DNA of 64,000 nt. Source: Pseudoduganella umbonata. Its GTDB lineage: Bacteria > Pseudomonadota > Gammaproteobacteria > Burkholderiales > Burkholderiaceae_D. The translations under genes and the position numbers were made by a program. The notes under the pieces are model-generated. The model saw nothing but the letters and a program-made list of their open reading frames with translations. It was not told where the DNA came from and made no database searches. Positions within the stretch are counted from its first letter, which is position 1; every line of letters begins with the position of its first letter. This document shows positions 7,516-16,635 of this stretch, piece after piece. The stretch is from assembly GCF_014192225.1 (NCBI RefSeq), contig NZ_JACHXS010000004.1:1-64000 (forward strand), in the 5' to 3' direction.

Positions 7516-9060
7516 TTACTCTTCCTGGAATGCCAGTTCGCGCTTCGCCTTAATTGCAGGCAAGGCTACGATGATGACCAGCACAGCGGTAGCGCAAAGC
7601 AGGGCCAGCGACAGTGGCCTGGTCAGGAAAACACTGAAATCGCCACGCGACAGCAGCAGGGCACGCCGGAAGTTCTCTTCCATCATGGGACCAAGCACAA
7701 AGCCAAGCACCAGTGGCACGCCTTCACAGCCAAGCTTGATGAACAGGTAGCCGATCAACCCGAACGCGGCTGTCACGAAAATGTCGAAAGTGCTGTTGTT
7801 GACGGTATAAACACCGATACAGCAGAACACCAGAATAGCCGGGTACAGGAAACGGTAAGGCACGGTCAGCAGTTTCACCCAGATTCCGACCAACGGCAGA
7901 TTGAGCACCACAAGCGCCAGGTTGCCAACCCACATCGACACAATCAGCCCCCAGAACAGCGATGGGTTAACCGTCATCACCTGCGGGCCAGGCTGGATGT
8001 TATGGATCGTCATGGCTCCGACCATCAAAGCCATCACCGCATTCGGCGGAATACCCAACGTCAACAATGGAATGAAGGACGTCTGCGCGGCAGCGTTGTT
8101 TGCAGCTTCCGGCGCGGCAACACCTTCGATGGCGCCTTGTCCGAGCTCTGCCTTGTGCTTGCTCACCTTTTTCTCGAGCGAATAGGCACCAAAAGCGGAC
8201 AGGGCCGCGCCGCCACCGGGCAGGATGCCGAGCATCGAGCCGAGCACGGTGCCGCGCAGGATCGGGGCAATCATGCGCCTGAAATCCTCCTTCGTAGGAA
8301 ACATGCTGGTCACCTTGTTCGTGAATATTTCACGTGGCCCCTTTTTCTCGAGATTGGTAACGACTTCGGCAAAGCCGAATACGCCCATCGCCACGGCGAC
8401 GAAGCCAATCCCTTCCGTCAATTCAGGTATGCCGAACGTGTAGCGTGATACGCCGGTATTGACGTCCGTACCAACCAGGCCTCCCAGCAGGCCAAGGCAA
8501 ATCATTCCGATTGCCTTGATCAGAGATCCGGACGCGAGCACCACCGCGCCGATCAGACCGAGCACCATCAGGGAGAAATACTCCGCCGGACCGAATTTGA
8601 ACGCGACAGTCGCCAGAGGCACGGCGAATGCTGCCAGCAACAGGATGCCGACGGAACCAGCAAAGAACGAGCCCAGCGCAGCGGTGGTGAGTGCCACCCC
8701 GCCTCTTCCCCGCCGTGCCATCTGGTAGCCGTCGATACAGGTGACGACGGACGAAGTCTCACCAGGCAGATTGACCAGGATGGCTGTCGTCGAGCCGCCA
8801 TACTGCGCGCCATAATATATGCCTGCAAGCATGATTAGACCACCCAGCGGAGGCAGGGCGTAGGTCGCAGGTAACAGCATGGCGATGGTTGCGACAGGGC
8901 CCAGGCCGGGCAGCACGCCGATTAGGGTGCCAATGGTGACGCCGATCAGGCAATACACCAGGTTCATCGGCACGTTGAAGGTCATGCCGAACAGGGTCAG
9001 GGTTTCCGGCGCCAATACCGCGCCAAAGCCCAGGCTGAGGTGGGAAAGCAGAAGTTCCAT
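7516..9060 (-). CDS. tctA: Tripartite tricarboxylate transporter large permease TctA
   Basis: The 514-residue inner-membrane protein is of the TctA family. The N-terminal hydrophobic block contains the family glycine-rich motif GVLPGLGPVATIAMLLP and the stretch GIYYGAQYGGSTTAILVNLPGE. The second half has the mirrored motif GILPGGGAALSAFGAYSLEKK. About a dozen membrane segments are visible. It forms the large membrane subunit of a sodium- or proton-coupled carboxylate importer with TctB and a periplasmic TctC/Bug protein. It starts 12 bases after tctB and is the last gene of a leftward operon. The substrate is probably a carboxylate handled by the upstream hydratase genes. Confidence 0.92.
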   Translation of the reverse strand: MELLLSHLSLGFGAVLAPETLTLFGMTFNVPMNLVYCLIGVTIGTLIGVLPGLGPVATIAMLLPATYALPPLGGLIMLAGIYYGAQYGGSTTAILVNLPGETSSVVTCIDGYQMARRGRGGVALTTAALGSFFAGSVGILLLAAFAVPLATVAFKFGPAEYFSLMVLGLIGAVVLASGSLIKAIGMICLGLLGGLVGTDVNTGVSRYTFGIPELTEGIGFVAVAMGVFGFAEVVTNLEKKGPREIFTNKVTSMFPTKEDFRRMIAPILRGTVLGSMLGILPGGGAALSAFGAYSLEKKVSKHKAELGQGAIEGVAAPEAANNAAAQTSFIPLLTLGIPPNAVMALMVGAMTIHNIQPGPQVMTVNPSLFWGLIVSMWVGNLALVVLNLPLVGIWVKLLTVPYRFLYPAILVFCCIGVYTVNNSTFDIFVTAAFGLIGYLFIKLGCEGVPLVLGFVLGPMMEENFRRALLLSRGDFSVFLTRPLSLALLCATAVLVIIVALPAIKAKRELAFQEE

Positions 9061-9072
9061 GTGGCCCTCCCC

Positions 9073-9534
9073 TTAATTACCAAGGAACGTTGGCCACATC
9101 TGGAACTGCAGTTCCAGGGCATAGACGAAAACGAACAGGCATAACGCGCTCAGTACCGCAGCATTGATGATCGTCGCGCGCCAGGTGAATTCGTCGCTCC
9201 CGTAACTGGAGATTCCGACAAGCAGTAGCAGACACGGCACGAGGCCGAGATGCTCCAGCAGCACGCCGAACAGTACGACCGGTCCGAGGATGAGCAAAAG
9301 CTTCGAAAAGGCGAACTTGTTGACTGCCTGGCGTGCCGCTTTCTTCGACAGGCTGCCGACCGAGACCTTGAGACCAACCAACACGAGGATTACGCCCAGT
9401 ATCGTGGGAAAGTAGCCTGGTCCCATCTGGGCCGCCGATCCAAAATCGTATTCCGTGCCGACACTGGCAAAGAAGGCGCCGAATGCGACGAACATCACGC
9501 CCGCCCAAAAGTCCTGCTGATTTCTGATGTACAT
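9073..9534 (-). CDS. tctB: Tripartite tricarboxylate transporter small permease TctB
   Basis: The 153-residue membrane protein has four predicted membrane segments and an N-terminal motif FWAGVMFVAFGAFFA...MGPGYFPTILGVILVLVG, the signature of TctB (GPGYFP). It pairs with TctA directly downstream. The ATG is preceded by AAGGAGACAAG. Length is typical. Confidence 0.9.
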   Translation of the reverse strand: MYIRNQQDFWAGVMFVAFGAFFASVGTEYDFGSAAQMGPGYFPTILGVILVLVGLKVSVGSLSKKAARQAVNKFAFSKLLLILGPVVLFGVLLEHLGLVPCLLLLVGISSYGSDEFTWRATIINAAVLSALCLFVFVYALELQFQMWPTFLGN

Positions 9535-9613
9535 ACCGCTTGTCTCCTTATCGTCTGTATATTTTTCCGCCGTGACGCAATCACGGCACTACTGCCAGCC
9601 TGGACGTGTCATG

Positions 9614-10228
9614 TCATCTTGGCTCCTCGGCACGGTAAAATTCGGGCCAGTAGCGCAGCACCAGCTCTTGTTTCGCGCCATAGGCATAACAGCTATCGAT
9701 GCGCAGAGGGCGACCATCGGCATCAAGCGGTTCTGCCTTGCCTTTGCGCAGCATGCTCAGCGACTGAAAGGCAACAGTGGCCATGGGCATCAGAAGCTCC
9801 ATCAAATGCGTGCAACTGGCAGCGCCGCCGAGTTTTGCGCGTACTGCCTTGCTCCATCCGCGGGTCATGCGCATTCCCTTGATCGACTGCAGCGCAAGGC
9901 CCCCCTCGGGGCATTGGCCGTAAGGCGCGGCATCGGTAAAGGTCTGCACGGCGCACACGGTCAGCTGCTCATCAAACACCAGCCGGACGCCCAGATCGTG
10001 AAGTGGCTCGCCGGCCGGGACCTGCCGGCTACCATAGGCAGAAGCGAAATCGCGGGGTTTGCGGTCGACCAGCCGGCTCTCGACTTCGTACAACCCGTCC
10101 GAGCGGCGGAAGCCTCGCATATCAATGCGGCGGAAATGCAACTCTTCCCTGCTGACATCCCCGCCGATCTGTGGCTGCGGGTGGAGGGATTCGTCGAAAG
10201 TCATGGACATGATGTGATCATCCAGCAC
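9614..10228 (-). CDS. DUF2889 domain-containing protein
   Basis: This 204-residue soluble protein has the pattern HFRRIDMRGFRRSDGLYEVESRLVDRKP near the N-terminus and MTRGWSKAVRAKLGGAASCTHLMELLMP in the middle. I recognise this as the DUF2889 family. Its biochemical role is not established. Members often sit beside acyl-CoA and enoyl-CoA enzymes, as here, where it follows an enoyl-CoA hydratase gene by 4 bases and precedes tctBA. A conserved Cys-Thr-His in the middle could be functional. It is probably part of the same operon. Confidence 0.75.
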   Translation of the reverse strand: MLDDHIMSMTFDESLHPQPQIGGDVSREELHFRRIDMRGFRRSDGLYEVESRLVDRKPRDFASAYGSRQVPAGEPLHDLGVRLVFDEQLTVCAVQTFTDAAPYGQCPEGGLALQSIKGMRMTRGWSKAVRAKLGGAASCTHLMELLMPMATVAFQSLSMLRKGKAEPLDADGRPLRIDSCYAYGAKQELVLRYWPEFYRAEEPR

Positions 10229-10232
10229 GGCT

Positions 10233-11024
10233 TCAGCCGAAGCGCGGTGCGCGCTTGTCGAGAAAGGCTTCGACCGCTTCGCTGTGATCCGGTGTCTTGT
10301 GAGCGATGGCCTGGAACACTGCGGACAGCTCGAGCACGCTGTCCAGGCGGCCGTGAATCGCCTCGCGCATCAGGCGCTTGGTCAAGCGCACACCGTGGGA
10401 AGCATGCTGGGTAATGCGCCCGGCAAGTTCACGCGCTGCCTCCATCAGTTCCGCTCGCGGCACCACGCGCGAGACCAGGTTCCAGGCCAGCGCTTGTTGC
10501 GCGTCCAGCATATCGCCAGTAAATGCCATTTCCGCCGCGCGCGACATGCCGACGATGCGCGGCAACAGCCAGGCCCCGCCATCCCCGGGTATGATACCCA
10601 GCTTGATGAAACTCTCGGCGAACCTGGCGTTGTCAGCTGCGATACGGATATCACACATGCAGGCAAGGTCGAGGCCGGCGCCGATGGCATGACCGTTCAC
10701 GGCAGCGATGACCGGTACTTCCAGGTTGAACAACGCCAGCGTCAACCGTTGAATGCCGCGGCGGTAATCATGGCGTATATCCATCTCGCTCACCTCCGCC
10801 GTGGCCTGCCGCTTCATCTCGCGGATGTCCCCTCCCGCGCAAAACGAAGGGCCGTTTCCGGTGAGGATGACACAACGCACGCCGCGATCGTCGTGAATGC
10901 GCTCGATGGCAGCGAGAAATTCCGGCACCGCACTGTTGCCGGTCAGCGGGTTACGCTGCTCGGGCTGGTTCATGGTCAGGATGACGAGCGGGCCGTCTTG
11001 TTCGTAGATCAGAAAATCGGACAT
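10233..11024 (-). CDS. Enoyl-CoA hydratase/isomerase family protein
   Basis: The 263-residue crotonase-fold protein shows the CoA/oxyanion motif GNGPSFCAGGDIREM and the second oxyanion region AVNGHAIGAGLDLACMCDIRIAADNARFAESFIKLGIIPGDGGAWLLPRIVG. The position of the usual catalytic Glu before GDGG is occupied by IIP, so hydratase chemistry is uncertain; an isomerase, hydrolase or lyase activity is possible. I chose the ATG at 11024 (MSDFLIYEQ), preceded by an AGGAAG-like site, over a longer frame. It lies in the operon with MmgE/PrpD and the Bug/Tct transport genes. Confidence 0.85.
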   Translation of the reverse strand: MSDFLIYEQDGPLVILTMNQPEQRNPLTGNSAVPEFLAAIERIHDDRGVRCVILTGNGPSFCAGGDIREMKRQATAEVSEMDIRHDYRRGIQRLTLALFNLEVPVIAAVNGHAIGAGLDLACMCDIRIAADNARFAESFIKLGIIPGDGGAWLLPRIVGMSRAAEMAFTGDMLDAQQALAWNLVSRVVPRAELMEAARELAGRITQHASHGVRLTKRLMREAIHGRLDSVLELSAVFQAIAHKTPDHSEAVEAFLDKRAPRFG

Positions 11025-11074
11025 GGTGTGCTTCCTGTCAGTCGTAAAATTGTATTGGGCGGGCAGCAGCGCGG

Positions 11075-12427
11075 TTAGTGCCGCGTGGTGAACGCGTCCA
11101 GCAATGTGCCAACGTCGTCCAGATCCTCCAGTCCCTGGGCGGCCTCCAGCATCCGATCGACATCGCATTCCGGCAGCCCGTCGCGCCACTTCGCGGCGAG
11201 GTCGTGCCAACTCACCTCGCCGCGCAGGCTGTGACCGCGCGGATGGTCGATCCGCATCGAGACCGTGGGGCGGCTACGTGTGGAGATGGCCACGGTTGCG
11301 CCGCGTCCGTTTGGCTGGTAGTGATCCAGATCTGCATCGCCGCGCAGTGTGACGAGGGGACGCAGCCGGATATAGGCCGGATCGGACAGCACTGCCGGAA
11401 ATGGCGACTCGCGCAGTCCGAGCCCGCCGCGCACCAGGGCAGCGCTGAGCATGTCCTGCAGGCAGATATTGTGCATGGCACGGTTGTCCACCACTTTCAT
11501 CGTATCGGTCGGCATGCCCACGTCCACCGACACGATCTCGCCGGTGTCGATAGCGTGCTTGGCGATCAGCGCCAGGGCCGCCTCGACCGCAGCGTGGATC
11601 GGGTAGCCGCAGTTGAGGAACTTGAAATTGGCCCCCATGATGGCGTAGCGATCGCCCAGGCCGCGTGTCGCCAGCACGCGCTGGCCGTCCTCACCCCAGG
11701 CATCGAGCACGCCATGCGGCGCGCCGATGATGTCTTCGTTGCCCTGCAGGCCGGCTGCTGCCATCAGCGCCGCCGTTACCCCGGCGGCAGCGAACTGCCC
11801 ATTGCACAGCGACTTGCTGATATGGCGCTTCTCCGCGTACAAAGCACACAAAGCGTTGCTGCTGAAGCTGGACAGCGCCATGGCGTGGCATTGCCGCTCC
11901 GGGTCCAGCCCAAGCAGCCTGCCACCGGCCACCGCGCAGCCGATGGCGAACAGAAAGTCGGAATTCAGGCTGAAGCGGTTCTTGACGGAGAACAGGCCGC
12001 CACAAGCCTCGACGATGCGCACACCGACGTCATAGCCCAGCACTACCGCATTGAGCAGTTCTGCACCACTGGCGCGCTGGCGTTCAGCCAGTGCCAGGGC
12101 GGCATGCACGATGCTGGCGCCAGGATGGCCGCCGACCACATGCGCACCATCGACCTCCTCGCCGTGGCCAGCAGTACCGTTTGCCAGGGCAGCGCTGGCG
12201 GCCGGAACGCGCTGTCCGGTGGCCAGGATGCGCGCCTCTGGCAGACCGCCAGACTGCGCTGCGAAGCGCGCGGCAAGCGCACCTGCCAGGCTGCGCCGGG
12301 CGAAAAATGCGCAGGCGATCTCGTCGAAGATGACCTTCCTGGCGCGCTCTCTGACTTCGGCCGGAATTCCCGCGATCGACGTCGATGCTGCGTACTTCGC
12401 GATCGTTAGGCTGATGGTATCGCTCAT
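11075..12427 (-). CDS. MmgE/PrpD family protein
   Basis: The 450-residue protein has the PrpD-like N-terminus (YAASTSIAGIPAEVRERARKVIFDEIACAF) and the motifs ANGTAGHGEEVDGAHVVGGHPGAS and NAVVLGYDVGVRIVEACG. The lid-domain motif FKFLNCGYPIHAAVEAAL is typical. Family members include 2-methylcitrate dehydratase, cis-aconitate decarboxylase and many uncharacterised lyases linked to Bug/Tct systems in Burkholderiales. The active-site HxE-like region and the basic K/H residues are kept, so it is probably an active dehydratase or decarboxylase of a polycarboxylate. It lies 13 bases after a Bug gene, consistent with one transcript. Confidence 0.85.
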   Translation of the reverse strand: MSDTISLTIAKYAASTSIAGIPAEVRERARKVIFDEIACAFFARRSLAGALAARFAAQSGGLPEARILATGQRVPAASAALANGTAGHGEEVDGAHVVGGHPGASIVHAALALAERQRASGAELLNAVVLGYDVGVRIVEACGGLFSVKNRFSLNSDFLFAIGCAVAGGRLLGLDPERQCHAMALSSFSSNALCALYAEKRHISKSLCNGQFAAAGVTAALMAAAGLQGNEDIIGAPHGVLDAWGEDGQRVLATRGLGDRYAIMGANFKFLNCGYPIHAAVEAALALIAKHAIDTGEIVSVDVGMPTDTMKVVDNRAMHNICLQDMLSAALVRGGLGLRESPFPAVLSDPAYIRLRPLVTLRGDADLDHYQPNGRGATVAISTRSRPTVSMRIDHPRGHSLRGEVSWHDLAAKWRDGLPECDVDRMLEAAQGLEDLDDVGTLLDAFTTRH

Positions 12428-12440
12428 GCTATGAATTCCT

Positions 12441-13418
12441 TCAGTGGATCTTGATGTTGGCGGACTTTATGACCGTTCCCAGGTTGGCGGACTCCGCCCT
12501 CATCATGGCCGCGAACTCATCCGGCGTTGAAATCAGCGCTTCCGCGCCCTGGCTTTCGAGGGTGCGCTGCACGCTCGGCGTCGTCAGTATTTTTTTCAGC
12601 TCGGCGGCAAGCTTGTCAACGATTGGCCTGGGCGTGCCTGCGGGCGCGTACAAGCCCCACCAGGCCTTCTCGTCGAAGGCCGGCAGTCCGGCCTCGGCGA
12701 AAGTCGGCACGCCGGGCAGGAGCGCGACCCGTTTCGGCCCTGTCACCGCGAGCGGCCTGAGCGCTCCCGAGGCAGCGTGCGGCGCGACGATCATCGGTGT
12801 GTTGTAGGAGATCTGGACATGCCCGGCGATGGCATCAACCAATGCCTGGCCGCCGCCCTTGTACGGCACGTGCTGGGTGCGCACTCCTGTCAGCAGGTCG
12901 AATACCGCGCCGTCGATGTGCGAACCGCCGCCGCTGCCGGAGGATCCGTAGTTCAGCTGGTTGGGGCGTGCCTTGGCATAGGCGATGAATTCCTTCAATG
13001 TCCTGGCCGGCACCGATGGGTGGACCGACATGACGTAGCGGCTGACGCCGAGTGTGCCGATTGGCGCAAAGTCCTTCAGGGGCTGGTACCTGACCCTCAT
13101 CATCAAAGGCACCGCGATATGGGTATTGGTCGCCACCAGCAGCGTATAGCCATCCGGCACGGCCCTGGCCACCGCCTCGGCTGCGATGCTGGTGTTGGCC
13201 CCGCTGCGGTTCTCCACGATCACCGGCTGCCCCCAGCTCTCCTGGAACTTTTGTGCGATCAGCCTTGCCATATTGTTGGTGCTGCCACCAGGACCGACAC
13301 CGACCAGTATCCTGATTGGCTGGCGTGGGTAAGCCTGCTGCGCGGCCACGTCGACAACAGTCAGCGTCATTAATGCAAGGGGAATTACGCGTACGACGGA
13401 TGCAGGCAATTTGTACAT
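12441..13418 (-). CDS. Bug-family tripartite tricarboxylate transporter substrate-binding protein (1)
   Basis: The 325-residue periplasmic binding protein has a signal peptide (MYKLPASVVRVIPLALMTLTVVDVAAQQ) and the Bug motifs YPRQPIRILVGVGPGGSTNNMARLIAQKF, NRSGANTSIAAEAVARAVPDGYTL, and VPYKGGGQALVDAIAGHV. It probably delivers a carboxylate to TctAB encoded in the same operon. I chose the ATG at 13418, which gives a clean signal peptide; the upstream in-frame codons do not. Confidence 0.9.
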   Translation of the reverse strand: MYKLPASVVRVIPLALMTLTVVDVAAQQAYPRQPIRILVGVGPGGSTNNMARLIAQKFQESWGQPVIVENRSGANTSIAAEAVARAVPDGYTLLVATNTHIAVPLMMRVRYQPLKDFAPIGTLGVSRYVMSVHPSVPARTLKEFIAYAKARPNQLNYGSSGSGGGSHIDGAVFDLLTGVRTQHVPYKGGGQALVDAIAGHVQISYNTPMIVAPHAASGALRPLAVTGPKRVALLPGVPTFAEAGLPAFDEKAWWGLYAPAGTPRPIVDKLAAELKKILTTPSVQRTLESQGAEALISTPDEFAAMMRAESANLGTVIKSANIKIH

Positions 13419-13519
13419 GCTTGTCTCGCTCCAGGTTGTCAACTGTTCTTGATTCGCTGCCTGTCACGGCAGCGCTCAGCCATTCCCCACGATAGTTGCG
13501 GCACTTCCCGATATCGTGC

Positions 13520-14482
13520 TTACTCTGGCTGGATGCCCGCCGCGCGCGCCAGGCTCACCCATTTACTGGTTTCCGCGGCCATAAAATCCTTCAACTGCTC
13601 TGGCCCCATGTCCAGCGTAGTTGATCCGTGGCGTTTGAGCGCTGCGACCACATCGGGGTGTTTGCGCGCCTTTGCTACGGCGTCGGCAAGTCGTTGCACC
13701 ACATCGCGTGGCATGCCGGCTGGCCCAACCAGTGCGTTCCACGAAGGAAAGTCAAAGCCCGGCAACGTTTCCGAGATGGCGGGCCACGAAGGCGTGGCCG
13801 GATTGCGGCGCAGTGACGTAACGCCAAGTGCGCGCATTTGCCCCCCCTGGACCTGCGACAGCGCATTGCCTGGATCGGTCAATGTCGCCTCGAGCACGCC
13901 TCCCATGACATCCGTGATACTGGCCGGCGTACCTCGATAAGGAACGTCCATGAGCTGGATGCCGGCGCGCTGGTTCAGCGTGGCGATCTGCAGCCGTACC
14001 GATGCTGTGGATGATCCGACCGACACCTTTCCAGGACGCTGCTTGGCGTATGCAATGAATTCGGCAAGCGTACGGGCTGGATGGCTTGCCTTGACGAGCA
14101 AGACATGATTGGTGAGGGTGACGCCGGCGATAGGGGTGAAGTCCCGCAGCGGGTCATATGGTAGATTCTTTACGAACGCCACATTCGCTGCCAGCGGCGA
14201 ATTGGAACCGCACATGAGGGTCAAGCCGTCGGGCTTGGCGCGGAGCACGTCAAGCGTGCCGATGGTGCCGTTGCCGCCGGCCTTGTTATCGACGATAAAA
14301 CTCTGGCCCAGGATCCCATACAACTGCTGTGTCAGCACGCGGGTGGCAAAGTCGTTCGACGACCCGGCAGGAAGAGGAACGATGACACGGACAGGACGCT
14401 TGGATTGTGCTTGCGCCACCGTCACACTGGTGGGCAGCAGCACTGCCAGCCCGAGCGTTTTGAGGAAGGTACGGGTTTTCAT
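13520..14482 (-). CDS. Bug-family tripartite tricarboxylate transporter substrate-binding protein (2)
   Basis: This second, divergent Bug protein (320 residues) has signal peptide MKTRTFLKTLGLAVLLPTSVTVAQAQ and motifs RPVRVIVPLPAGSSNDFATRVLTQQL, NKAGGNGTIGTLDVLRAKPDGLTL and VPYRGTPASITDVMGGVL. It heads the leftward operon. Two different binding proteins for one TctAB pair suggest either two substrates or that one serves a sensory role. Sequence divergence between the two rules out a recent duplication. Confidence 0.9.
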   Translation of the reverse strand: MKTRTFLKTLGLAVLLPTSVTVAQAQSKRPVRVIVPLPAGSSNDFATRVLTQQLYGILGQSFIVDNKAGGNGTIGTLDVLRAKPDGLTLMCGSNSPLAANVAFVKNLPYDPLRDFTPIAGVTLTNHVLLVKASHPARTLAEFIAYAKQRPGKVSVGSSTASVRLQIATLNQRAGIQLMDVPYRGTPASITDVMGGVLEATLTDPGNALSQVQGGQMRALGVTSLRRNPATPSWPAISETLPGFDFPSWNALVGPAGMPRDVVQRLADAVAKARKHPDVVAALKRHGSTTLDMGPEQLKDFMAAETSKWVSLARAAGIQPE

Positions 14483-14825
14483 CGGCTTCTATCTCCATTG
14501 GTTTTTATCTTGCAGCGGCCGGGGACCGCTGTTTGAATCTTGTGCTCCATCATGCAACTCAAGACCGGGCCTAACCTGCAGCGTGGCATCCGCTGGATGC
14601 GGATCGCCAGTGAGGCTCGGGTATGTCTGCACGCTTGTCACGGTATTCACCACAATGTCGTTCGCGTATGTGAACATTCAATCCTATATGCGTCATAAGT
14701 CTACGCTATTTCGCTTTCGACATACTTTCTATTTTTGCGAATCGGGTTCCTGAAAATCGGAAGGATGGCACGTCGAAATTGCACTCCGCCACCGGCTATA
14801 CTCGGCGAAAAACAGGAGATACTGC
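14483..14825. other. Divergent promoter region
   Basis: This 343-bp stretch separates the Bug/Tct operon from the MFS gene and should hold both promoters. I see no gene, strong terminator or clear operator in it. Confidence 0.4.
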
Positions 14826-16421
14826 GTGCCCCCCTCGCCCCATACCGCAATGTCGACCTTCGCTCCGCTGCGCCGCTCCGCGTTTCGGATGTTATGGCTG
14901 GCCTGGCTCGGCGCGAACATGACGATGTGGATGAATGACGTCGCCGCCGCATGGTTGATGACTACGCTGACCGACAACGCCTTCATGGTCGCCATGGTGC
15001 AAACGGCTTCGACCTTGCCGGTGTTCCTGCTTGGCCTGCCGAGCGGCGCGCTGGCGGACATTGTCGACCGGCGCCGCTACTTCGCACTGACCCAGGTGTG
15101 GGTTTGCGTGGTCGCCGTATTGCTGGCAGTGCTGTCCTTCACAGGGGCTCTCTCCGCCTCCTTGCTGCTGGTACTCACATTTGCAAACGGCATCGGCATG
15201 GCGATGCGCTGGCCCGTATTTGCGGCCATCGTGCCGGATCTGGTTCCAGGCCACGAATTGCCGGCAGCGCTAGCGCTGAACGGCGTCGCGATGAACATGT
15301 CGCGCGTGATTGGCCCGGTCGCCGCTGGAGCGCTGATCGCAGGTGCCGGCAGCGGATATGTGTTCGCCCTGAACGCCGCCTTGGCGATGGTGTCGTTCAC
15401 CCTGATCCTGCGTTGGCGTCCCGCTCCAAAAGTGAGCACCCTACCCAAGGAACGCTTTTTGGCCGCCATGCGCGTGGGGCTGCAGCATGTCGCGCGCTCG
15501 CCCCGGATGCGGATCCTGCTGATGCGAATATTTCTGTTTTTCTTTCAGGCGACTGCGCTGACTGCACTGCTGCCGCTGATCGCACGAGGGATCGATGGCG
15601 GAGGCCCCGGCATTTTCACCGCCCTGCTGGCGGCGATGGGAAGTGGGGCACTGCTGATGGCCCTTAACCTTGCCCGCGTGCGTCCCTACATCGGCCGCGA
15701 TACCATCGTGTATTGGGGCATCGGCGTCCATGCGGTTGCCTCTGTCTCGGCCACACTGTCCACTTCATTGTGGCTGGCCCTGCCAGCGATGGCGGTGGCA
15801 GGCATGGCCTGGATCGCCGCGGCGAATTCGTTGACCGTGGCCGCACAGCTGGCCCTGCCCAACTGGGTGCGCGCGCGTGGCATGTCGATCTACCATATGG
15901 CCGTCATGTCCGGAGGCGCGGCCGGAGCAGCCCTCTGGGGCGCTGTCGCACAGGTCGCTTCAGTATCGACCAGCGTCATCGTCGCTTCGGCATTCGGCCC
16001 TTTGCTGCTGGTGTTGACCAGACGCCATGGCGCAGGCGGAGACAAGGATGTCGATCTGTCTCCAGCCGCGCCCATCGGTGGGGCCCTGCCTCCTGTATTC
16101 GACATCGCCCCGAATACCGGGCCGATCATGGTCACGATCGAATACAAGATCCCTCCTGCCAATCTGGAAACATTTACTGCCGTGATGCGCGAGACCCGAA
16201 TGGCAAGGCTACGCCAAGGCGCCATGACGTGGGGACTATTACGCGACACCACCGAACCAGGACGCTACATCGAGTACTTCCTGGACGAAAACTGGGTGGA
16301 GCATCAGCGCCGACTGGAACGGCTCAATGCTTCAGACATGCATCTTCGGCAACGTCGACTGGACTGCCATGTTGGCGCTGAACCGCCCAGGATTAAGCGC
16401 TTTGTGAGTGAGCTGGCTTAG
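14826..16421 (+). CDS. MFS transporter with C-terminal extra domain (MFS_3 type)
   Basis: The 531-residue protein has an MFS body of about 400 residues (motif A: LPSGALADIVDRRRYFALTQVW) that resembles EntS-like exporters. A soluble C-terminal domain follows from about residue 438 (MVTIEYKIPPANLETFTAVMRETRMARLRQGAMTWGL), similar to the dimeric alpha-beta barrel fold of small monooxygenases. This fusion is seen in part of the family. I used the GTG at 14826 because AGGAG lies 7 bases upstream; an ATG is found 8 codons later. It is transcribed alone, and the substrate is unknown. Confidence 0.85.
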   Translation: MPPSPHTAMSTFAPLRRSAFRMLWLAWLGANMTMWMNDVAAAWLMTTLTDNAFMVAMVQTASTLPVFLLGLPSGALADIVDRRRYFALTQVWVCVVAVLLAVLSFTGALSASLLLVLTFANGIGMAMRWPVFAAIVPDLVPGHELPAALALNGVAMNMSRVIGPVAAGALIAGAGSGYVFALNAALAMVSFTLILRWRPAPKVSTLPKERFLAAMRVGLQHVARSPRMRILLMRIFLFFFQATALTALLPLIARGIDGGGPGIFTALLAAMGSGALLMALNLARVRPYIGRDTIVYWGIGVHAVASVSATLSTSLWLALPAMAVAGMAWIAAANSLTVAAQLALPNWVRARGMSIYHMAVMSGGAAGAALWGAVAQVASVSTSVIVASAFGPLLLVLTRRHGAGGDKDVDLSPAAPIGGALPPVFDIAPNTGPIMVTIEYKIPPANLETFTAVMRETRMARLRQGAMTWGLLRDTTEPGRYIEYFLDENWVEHQRRLERLNASDMHLRQRRLDCHVGAEPPRIKRFVSELA

Positions 16422-16551
16422 TTCACCCATTGATCGAGGAGCACTCGCAACCCTGCACGCAGGACTGGCCGCCGCAAGCCTTGTTCGAAGGCCGGGTGTA
16501 GCATGATTTTGGGAAGGCATGAAAGGAAGCGGGGCGGGAAAGCACACATGA

Positions 16552-16577
16552 ACCGGGCTGCTGAAGCCGGCCCGGTT
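16552..16577. terminator. Possible bidirectional terminator hairpin
   Basis: AACCGGGC...GCCCGGTT forms an 8-bp stem with a 10-base loop between the converging MFS and alcohol dehydrogenase genes. A T-run is weak, so confidence is limited. Confidence 0.35.
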
Positions 16578-16635
16578 ACTATCGATTCGCCAGGCCATTA
16601 GCACTGCCCTGATCGGGGAAACAGGATAAGAAAGA

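Noticed and set aside
7435..8448. Long rightward frame of 337 codons
   Set aside because: It is antisense to tctA, which has full family motifs; the translation is His/Gln/Arg-rich without features.
11078..12409. Rightward 443-codon frame
   Set aside because: It mirrors the MmgE/PrpD gene on the other strand and has no family motif.
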